Source of the DNA: DASZHJ01 sp035581425
GTDB taxonomy: Bacteria > Pseudomonadota > Alphaproteobacteria > ATCC43930 > CGMCC-115725
Assembly (NCBI GenBank): GCA_035581425.1
Contig: DATJVP010000075.1
Coordinates: 1 to 64,000, forward strand
DNA: 64,000 nt
Reading direction: 5' to 3'
Shown: in pieces, positions 58,488 to 64,000 of the stretch
Layout: each line of letters opens with the position of its first letter
How positions within the stretch are numbered: position 1 is the stretch's first letter
Position numbers and translations under genes: made by a program
Notes under the pieces: model-generated
What the model saw: the letters and a program-made list of their open reading frames with translations, nothing else
What the model was told of the DNA's origin: nothing
The model's database searches: none

Positions 58488-60239
58488 TCAGCCGCCGCGC
58501 GCACCGGCCGGAGGCGGAGCGTTCAAGCCCTTGTCGAGCTTCGCCTCGATGGTCTTGACTTGATCGGCCTCAGGCTTGAATTGCAGCGCGCGCCGCCACT
58601 GATAGCGCGCCTCCGACTCGCGGCCCGCGCGCCAATAGGCGTCGCCGAGATGGTCGTTGATGGTGGGATCCTGCGGCAGCAGTTCGAGCGCATGCTCGAG
58701 GTAGAGCGCCGCCTCCTGGTAGTGTCCGAGCTGGAAATAGGCCCAGCCGAGACTGTCGACGATGTAGCCGTCGGTCGGCCGGAGCTCGACCGCGCGCTCG
58801 ATCATCTTGAGCGCCTGGTCGAGATGCTCGCCCTTCTCGACCCAGGAATAACCTAGATAGTTCAGCACCAGCGGCTGGTCCGGCTGCAGCTCAAGCGCGT
58901 GCTGGAAATCGGCCTCGGCGCGCGGCCACTGGTTCGACCGCTCGAGCGCGATGCCGCGGCTGTAGAAGAGTGCCCAATGCCGCGCCTCGATCTTGGGGAT
59001 GCGCGCGATCGCGCCGTCATAGGCCGTCACGGCCTCGGAGAAGCGGTTGCGGCCGCGCAAGATATCGCCGAGCTCGATGAGGGGCTCCGCGGAATTGGGC
59101 CGCTCCGCGGCCATTTTATTGAGCTCCGTCACCGCCTCGTCGGTGCGGTCGAGTTGATCCAGCACTTCCGCGGCGCGGAGCCTTGCCTGCCAGGCGAAAG
59201 GCGAGGAGGGATCGATCGAGCGATAAGTGACCAGGGCATCCTGGAGCCGGTCCTGGGAGTCCGCGATCTCCGCGACCAAGAGCCGCGCCAGACCGTGCTT
59301 TGGCTCGAGCTCGAGCGAGATCTGCGCGTAGATCAGCGAGAGGTCCTCGGTGTCGCGCTGATTGAGCACGCTCGCGATGTCGAAGAGCGCCTCCGCGAGC
59401 CCGTCCTTCACGCCGTCGACCGCGGGCGGTGGAATGGTCCCCGCCGCGATCCGCTGCAGGGCCGGCGCCACCAGCTCCGCACTCCCGGGATTCTCCTTGG
59501 CGAAGCGCTCGTAGATTGCCTTTGCCTCGGCCGGCTGACCGTGCCGCTCGTAGAAGCGCCCGGCCATGTCGGCGCTCCGCCAGTTGAGGCGCTCGGCGCC
59601 CGCGATGATCTTCTTGTAGGCGGCGCTCGCAGCCTCGGTCTGGCCGAGAAAATCCTCGATCAACGCGAGATGAAATGTCTTGAGCTGCTCGAAGCCGCGG
59701 GTGCGATCGAGCCGGTCGAGCGCCTCGAGCGCTCCCTTTGCATCGTGCTGGCCGGCGCGAGTCCACGCAACGACGAGCGGCGTGGAGAAGCGCAGCAGCC
59801 CGTCCGTCGAGAGTCGCTCGGCGGCGGCGGCGGCACCGGCCTCGTCGCCCGCCTTCTCCTGGGCCGCCAGCAGCACCAGCGAGGCGAGGCCTGCGCTGGG
59901 ATCGAGCGTGACGAGGCGGCGCGCGAGCTCATTCGCCCGGTCCATCTGCCCCGCGCTCAACCGCAGCAGGAAGGCGCGCCGCGTGAGTTCGAGATTGTCG
60001 GGATCGTCCTTGAGCGCGCGCTCGAGGTATTCGGCTGCGCCCGCGTAATCGTGGTCGCGCTGGGCCACGCCGCCCGCGAGATAGCTTCCGAGACTGCTCG
60101 CCGTCGGCACCGGCGGATCGGCAGCCTGCGAGACGCCACGCGTGGTCGCCCCCTCGGAAGGAGCCTGCGCGCAACCGGCCACCAAGGCCAGCGCCGCCAA
60201 GCCCGCCACTCGCCCGATCCTTCGAATTGCAATGCCCAT
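58488..60239 (-). CDS. TPR-repeat lipoprotein
   Basis: A 583-residue protein. Lipoprotein signal RRIGRVAGLAALALVAGC (lipobox VAGC), then a chain of tetratricopeptide repeats, the clearest between about 360 and 560 (NRFSEAVTAYDGAIARIPKIEARHWALFYSRGIALERSNQWPRAEADFQHALELQPDQPLVLNYLGYSWVEKGE). Outer-membrane or periplasmic scaffold; partner unknown. It lies directly upstream of ispE, an arrangement frequent in alphaproteobacteria. Confidence 0.88.
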   Translation of the reverse strand: MGIAIRRIGRVAGLAALALVAGCAQAPSEGATTRGVSQAADPPVPTASSLGSYLAGGVAQRDHDYAGAAEYLERALKDDPDNLELTRRAFLLRLSAGQMDRANELARRLVTLDPSAGLASLVLLAAQEKAGDEAGAAAAAERLSTDGLLRFSTPLVVAWTRAGQHDAKGALEALDRLDRTRGFEQLKTFHLALIEDFLGQTEAASAAYKKIIAGAERLNWRSADMAGRFYERHGQPAEAKAIYERFAKENPGSAELVAPALQRIAAGTIPPPAVDGVKDGLAEALFDIASVLNQRDTEDLSLIYAQISLELEPKHGLARLLVAEIADSQDRLQDALVTYRSIDPSSPFAWQARLRAAEVLDQLDRTDEAVTELNKMAAERPNSAEPLIELGDILRGRNRFSEAVTAYDGAIARIPKIEARHWALFYSRGIALERSNQWPRAEADFQHALELQPDQPLVLNYLGYSWVEKGEHLDQALKMIERAVELRPTDGYIVDSLGWAYFQLGHYQEAALYLEHALELLPQDPTINDHLGDAYWRAGRESEARYQWRRALQFKPEADQVKTIEAKLDKGLNAPPPAGARGG

Positions 60240-60322
60240 TGATTCCGTCGCCTAGACTTTGCGCACTTCCGGCGCGCGCGGCCGTAAATGCGACAGTATA
60301 CGCCGAAGCCTGTCTCAGGTGA

Positions 60323-61957
60323 TCACATGTTCGGATAATTCGGTCCGCCGCCGCCTTCCGGTACCACCCAGTCGATGTTCTCGCCGGGATCCTTGATGTC
60401 GCAGGTTTTGCAGTGGACGCAATTCTGCGCGTTGATCTGTAGGCGCGGCTTTGCGTCCTCGCCCTCCTTGACGATCTCGTAAACGCCGGCGGGACAGTAG
60501 CGTTGCTCCGGCGAATCGTAGAGCGCGTAATTGAGCGCGATCGCCTTTTCGGGCTCGCGCAGGCGCAAATGGCTGGGCTGGTTCTCCTCGTGGTTCGTAT
60601 TCGAGATGAATACCGAGGACAAGCGATCGAACGTCACTTTGCCGTCCGGCTTGGGATAGGCGATCGGCTTGGAATCCGCGGCCCGCCTCAGATGCGCGTA
60701 GTCCGGCGTGTGATGGAGCGTCCACGGCGCACGCCCACGGAAGAGATAGGTGTCGAGCGCCGCATGGACGAGGCCCGGCAGCAGGCCCCAACGGAATCCC
60801 GGGCGGACATTGCGCACGCGCCGCAGCTCGTCCCAGATCCAGGACGCCTCGATCGCCGCGCGATAGTGGGCACCGGTCTCGCCCTGGAGTTGCAGGAACA
60901 CGGTCTCCGCCGCAACCATGCCCGATTTCATCGCGGTGTGGCTGCCCTTGATCTTCGGCACGTTCAGGAATCCCGCCGCGCAGCCGATCACGTGACCGCC
61001 GGGAAATGAGAGCTCCGGGATCGACTGAAAGCCGCCTTCGTTGATCGCGCGCGCGCCATAGGCGATGCGCCGCCCGCCCTCGAAGATCGGGCGGATTGCC
61101 GGATGCGTCTTGAAGCGCTGGAATTCCTCGAAGGGGCTGAGGAACGGATTCTCATAGTCGAGACCGACGACGAAGCCCACCGCGACCTGGTTGTTCTCGA
61201 GGTGATAGAGGAAGGAGCCGCCATAGGTATTGCGGTCGAGCGGCCAGCCGATGGTGTGGATGACGCGGCCCGGGTGGTGCTGCTCTGGCTTCACCTCCCA
61301 GAGCTCCTTTAGGCCGATCCCGAAGGTCTGCGGATCTGCGTTGGCGCGGAGATCGAAGCGCGCGGTGAGCTGCTTGGTGAGCGAGCCGCGGCAGCCCTCC
61401 GCGAGGAGCGTCACCTTGCCGCGGAGTTCGACGCCGGGCTGGAAGTTCTCGGTGGGCTTGCCGTCGCGGCCGACGCCCATATTGCCAGTCGCGACCCCGG
61501 CGACGCGGCCGCCCTCGTCGAAGAGCACCTCGGCGGCGGCGAAGCCCGGGTAGATCTCGACGCCGAGCGCCTCCGCCTCCTTTGCAAGCCAGCGGCAGAC
61601 GTTGCCGAGGCTCACGATGTAGTTGCCGTGGTTATGCATCTGCGGCGGCGTCGGAAGCTTGATCGCGCGCTTCTCCGTGAGAAAGAGGAACCGGTCCTCC
61701 GTCGCGGGCGTGTTGAGCGGCGCGCCGCGCTCCTTCCAGTCCGGGAAGAGCTCCGCGAGAGCCCGCGGCTCCATCACGGCGCCGGAGAGGATGTGCGCGC
61801 CCACCTCCGAGCCCTTCTCGAGGACGCAGACGGAGACCTCTTTCCCCCGTTCCGCCGCAAGCTGCTTCAGCCGGATCGACGCCGCAAGCCCCGCCGGCCC
61901 CGCGCCGACGATTACGACGTCGTATTCCATGGTGTCGCGGGTGACGGCTTCGCTCAT
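60323..61957 (-). CDS. Electron transfer flavoprotein-ubiquinone oxidoreductase
   Basis: A 544-residue membrane-bound FAD/4Fe4S enzyme. FAD motif DVVIVGAGPAGLAASIRLKQ, ubiquinone-site region ..VALGNVCRWLAKEAEALGVEIYPGFAAAEVLF, C-terminal 4Fe-4S CPAGVYE, NCVHCKTCDIKDPGENIDWVVPEGGGGP. It oxidises EtfAB (27.8-29.5 kb) and reduces ubiquinone. It starts 4 bp after the radical SAM gene stop. Confidence 0.95.
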   Translation of the reverse strand: MSEAVTRDTMEYDVVIVGAGPAGLAASIRLKQLAAERGKEVSVCVLEKGSEVGAHILSGAVMEPRALAELFPDWKERGAPLNTPATEDRFLFLTEKRAIKLPTPPQMHNHGNYIVSLGNVCRWLAKEAEALGVEIYPGFAAAEVLFDEGGRVAGVATGNMGVGRDGKPTENFQPGVELRGKVTLLAEGCRGSLTKQLTARFDLRANADPQTFGIGLKELWEVKPEQHHPGRVIHTIGWPLDRNTYGGSFLYHLENNQVAVGFVVGLDYENPFLSPFEEFQRFKTHPAIRPIFEGGRRIAYGARAINEGGFQSIPELSFPGGHVIGCAAGFLNVPKIKGSHTAMKSGMVAAETVFLQLQGETGAHYRAAIEASWIWDELRRVRNVRPGFRWGLLPGLVHAALDTYLFRGRAPWTLHHTPDYAHLRRAADSKPIAYPKPDGKVTFDRLSSVFISNTNHEENQPSHLRLREPEKAIALNYALYDSPEQRYCPAGVYEIVKEGEDAKPRLQINAQNCVHCKTCDIKDPGENIDWVVPEGGGGPNYPNM

Positions 61958-61961
61958 GGCG

Positions 61962-63728
61962 TCAGGCCGTGGCGCGAGCGCGGGCGCGATCTTCCTTGCG
62001 CGCCTTTTCGACCGCCGATTTTGCGGCAGTGGTCACGGTGAAAAGCTCGAGCGCGTCGAGCTCCGAATCCGCGACGGGCGCCAGCGCCTGGTCGCGATAG
62101 TTGCGGGCCTCGGGATCGTGGCGGAGACGGCGCCGGACGCGGCCGAAGCGCCAGATGAGACGACCGAGCCGCCAGTGCTTCGCCACCGTCTCCGCGACGT
62201 AGCGGGGATAAAAGCGCAAGGCGCTCTCGACCGGCAGGCCCGGTCGGCGATCGCGACGATACTTGCGGCGGAGATAGCCGCCCTCGAGCGGATGGATCTT
62301 CTCCGCGGTAATGCAGCCGTAGAACCAGAGCAGCAGGAAGAGCGTCTTTCCCGCGCTGATCCCCGTCGCCGTCGCCCGACGCATCACCGTCTCCATGTGC
62401 TCCGGCGCGTAATAGGCTTCCCATGCCTGGCGGTAGATGCCCTCCCACTCCGCCTTGGACATGCGGGGATGCGTGGTGGTGACGTGCTCGAGATCGTACT
62501 TGTTGAGATCGGGATCGAGCGGCGCGCCAGCGGCATGGAGCTTCTGGTGATCCTCCGATCCCGGCAGCGGCGTCAGGCAGAAGAACTCCAGGAGATCGAT
62601 CGGAAGCTCGCGCTGGATGATCTGGATATCCCGGAGAATGCTCTCGGGCGTGTCCGCCGGGAATCCCAGGATGTAGCCCGCATAGGTCGTAGCGCCCACG
62701 GACTTCCAGGCCAGGAGCATCTTTCGATACTCCGTGATCTTGTTCTGCCGCTTCTTGGCGCCGAGGAGGCTGTCGGGATTGATGCTCTCGAGACCGATGA
62801 AGACCCGGGCGACGCCCGCGCGTCCCGCCTTCTCAATGAAGTTCGGCGTGCGGTGACAGAGCGTATCGACCTGGATGATGAACTTGATGTCGAGCTTCTC
62901 GCCCTCGCGGAGCTCGATCAGCCGGTCGAAGATGCTCTCCCAGTCCTTGTTGCGCGCAAAATTATCGTCGGTAATGAAGAAGCGGTTGATGCCCTGCGCG
63001 AGGTTGCGGCGGATGATTCGCTCTATATCGTCGGCGGAACGGCGGCGAGACTGGCGCCCCTGCACGTTGATGATGGTGCAGAAGGAGCACTGAAAGGGGC
63101 AGCCGCGCCCGGCATCGAAGCTCGTGTGTTTGCCGCTCGTACGCTTGACGCGCGTTGCCGGGAGGAGCGGCTCCGGCACGCCCGCGAGGCTCGGCAGGTC
63201 GGACATGTAGTTGTAGAGGGACTTGAGCTTTCCGGCCCAGGCGTCGCGGAGGACCTCGTCGAAGCGCCCCTCCGCCTCGCCCGCGAAAAGCGAGATACCG
63301 AGATCCATCGCCTCCTGCAGCTCCGGCGGGGTCGTCGGCAACATCGCGAGCGAGCCTGAGACGTGGAAGCCTCCGATGCAGACCTGGACGCCGAGCGCGC
63401 GCAGGCGGCGCGCAATGTCCATTGCGCGCGGGAACTGGTTCGACTGCACCCCCACGAGCCCGACCATGCCGCGGCCGCCGCCGATCTCGCGCGCGAGCTG
63501 CTCCGGACGAATGCGCGTGTTTGTCTCGTCGAGCGCGGTGATGACGATCTCGACGTCCTCGCCGAGGACCTTGCGCTCGATGCTGTCGAGAGCGAGCCCG
63601 TAAAGCACCGCCAGCGAGTTCGAGGGGATGGCGGAGCGCAGCCACTGGATGACGTAGCCGTCGTCGTCGTAGTGCGACGGCTTCACCAGAATCAGCGAAA
63701 AGCGCTGCCGTTTCACTGCAGTGGCCAT
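61962..63728 (-). CDS. B12-binding-type radical SAM protein
   Basis: A 588-residue protein. N-terminal cobalamin-binding-like Rossmann domain (about 1-170; GLVGVQSNQFPRAMDIARRLRALGVQVCIGGFHVSG), then a radical SAM domain with the CxxxCxxC cluster in DAGRGCPFQCSFCTIIN and FFITDDNFARNKDWES. The C-terminal 150 residues are helical/basic. The substrate is unknown; related enzymes modify lipids, tetrapyrroles or aromatic rings. Start 63728 is preceded by GGGA. Followed closely by ETF-QO. Confidence 0.85.
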   Translation of the reverse strand: MATAVKRQRFSLILVKPSHYDDDGYVIQWLRSAIPSNSLAVLYGLALDSIERKVLGEDVEIVITALDETNTRIRPEQLAREIGGGRGMVGLVGVQSNQFPRAMDIARRLRALGVQVCIGGFHVSGSLAMLPTTPPELQEAMDLGISLFAGEAEGRFDEVLRDAWAGKLKSLYNYMSDLPSLAGVPEPLLPATRVKRTSGKHTSFDAGRGCPFQCSFCTIINVQGRQSRRRSADDIERIIRRNLAQGINRFFITDDNFARNKDWESIFDRLIELREGEKLDIKFIIQVDTLCHRTPNFIEKAGRAGVARVFIGLESINPDSLLGAKKRQNKITEYRKMLLAWKSVGATTYAGYILGFPADTPESILRDIQIIQRELPIDLLEFFCLTPLPGSEDHQKLHAAGAPLDPDLNKYDLEHVTTTHPRMSKAEWEGIYRQAWEAYYAPEHMETVMRRATATGISAGKTLFLLLWFYGCITAEKIHPLEGGYLRRKYRRDRRPGLPVESALRFYPRYVAETVAKHWRLGRLIWRFGRVRRRLRHDPEARNYRDQALAPVADSELDALELFTVTTAAKSAVEKARKEDRARARATA

Positions 63729-63849
63729 CGGGTCCCATCGAGGGGGCGGGAGGTTTCGGGGCCGGAGTATCGCATAATTGGGTTCTGGTACAACCGCGTC
63801 GGCGCTCGCGATGCTCTCGCGCCCGGAGCGCGCTAAGATCGGTGCCACC

Positions 63850-64000
63850 ATGCCGCCAATGTCCCCCCTCGCAGGGCTTCTCGACTGGTATGTCGCCATG
63901 GGTGCCGATGAGGCGATCGGCGCCGAGCCGCGTGACCGCTTGGCGGAACCGATGGCGCCGCCGGCCCCGCCGCCATTGGAGCGTCCCGGCGCTGCTGCCC
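63850..64000 (+). CDS. Uracil-DNA glycosylase, family 4 (partial)
   Basis: The N-terminal 50 residues, cut by the window edge: PLAGLLDWYVAMGADEAIGAEPRDRLAEP and a Pro-rich linker. The DWYVAMGADEAIG-type start is typical of the long alphaproteobacterial family-4 enzymes that remove uracil from DNA with an iron-sulfur cluster; the catalytic part is outside. Divergent from the radical SAM/ETF-QO operon. Confidence 0.75.
   Translation, partial: MPPMSPLAGLLDWYVAMGADEAIGAEPRDRLAEPMAPPAPPPLERPGAAA

Noticed and set aside
1..64000. CRISPR arrays, insertion sequences, integrases
   Set aside because: No regularly spaced direct repeats of CRISPR length and no transposase or recombinase proteins were seen.

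Overview
The window is a GC-rich chromosomal segment of an aerobic, ubiquinone-using alphaproteobacterium. Evidence for this is a CpdR-type cell-cycle receiver, a TIGR02302/DUF4175 protein downstream of lptM-lysA, an ftsE-ftsX-YdcF-plsC block, Coq7, ETF with ETF:ubiquinone oxidoreductase, GluQ-RS, and a short PodJ-like Sel1/peptidoglycan-binding protein. The order cannot be fixed from this sequence alone. Nearly all the DNA is coding, and most gaps are short.

Layout. 1-2 kb: the edge of a possible peptide-modification locus, with a PqqD-like/HprK-like kinase (cut by the window) divergent from a PF14907 nucleotidyltransferase. 2-7 kb: an LVIVD-repeat protein, a thioesterase divergent from a MarR regulator with paired operators, a double carboxymuconolactone-decarboxylase protein, a DUF882 protein and an FkbM methyltransferase. 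7.3-10.9 kb: the two-gene NHEJ system (ku, ligD) ending in a hairpin terminator. 10.9-22.6 kb: an accessory stretch of small secreted, membrane and stress-type proteins, including two peptides under 35 residues, a large Tat-exported sulfatase, two unknown secreted proteins and a gene remnant, ending at tRNA-Leu(CAA). 22.8-32.9 kb: housekeeping genes (DedA-like, dsbB, coq7, DUF898, M48 peptidase, HIG1, cobalamin adenosyltransferase, etfBA, hydroxyacyl-CoA dehydrogenase, HNH, ACT and Nudix genes). 32.9-41 kb: gluQ, a hydrolase, a DMT transporter, TlpA, lptM-lysA, TIGR02302, cpdR and DUF3426. 41.7-46 kb: the ftsEX envelope/lipid operon plus an amine oxidase. 46-49.7 kb: a PEP-CTERM protein with a clear sigma-54 promoter, a haloacetate-dehalogenase-like enzyme behind a striking decameric repeat array, and a TonB-like protein. 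49.9-64 kb: a histidine kinase with a degenerate receiver, HflC, class II ribonucleotide reductase, a ParB-like and a PodJ-like protein sharing an N-terminal module, then a minus-strand operon (radical SAM, ETF-QO, TPR lipoprotein, ispE) divergent from uracil-DNA glycosylase.

Functional links. EtfAB, ETF-QO and Hbd form an acyl-CoA oxidation electron route into the quinone pool to which Coq7 contributes. The cobalamin adenosyltransferase supplies the cofactor for the class II reductase. The points most worth following up are the sigma-54 promoters in front of the PEP-CTERM gene and a small RRKFLK-type protein, the ParB/PodJ shared module, the pseudo-receiver kinase, the 10-bp repeat array before the dehalogenase, and the very small peptides with strong ribosome-binding sites.
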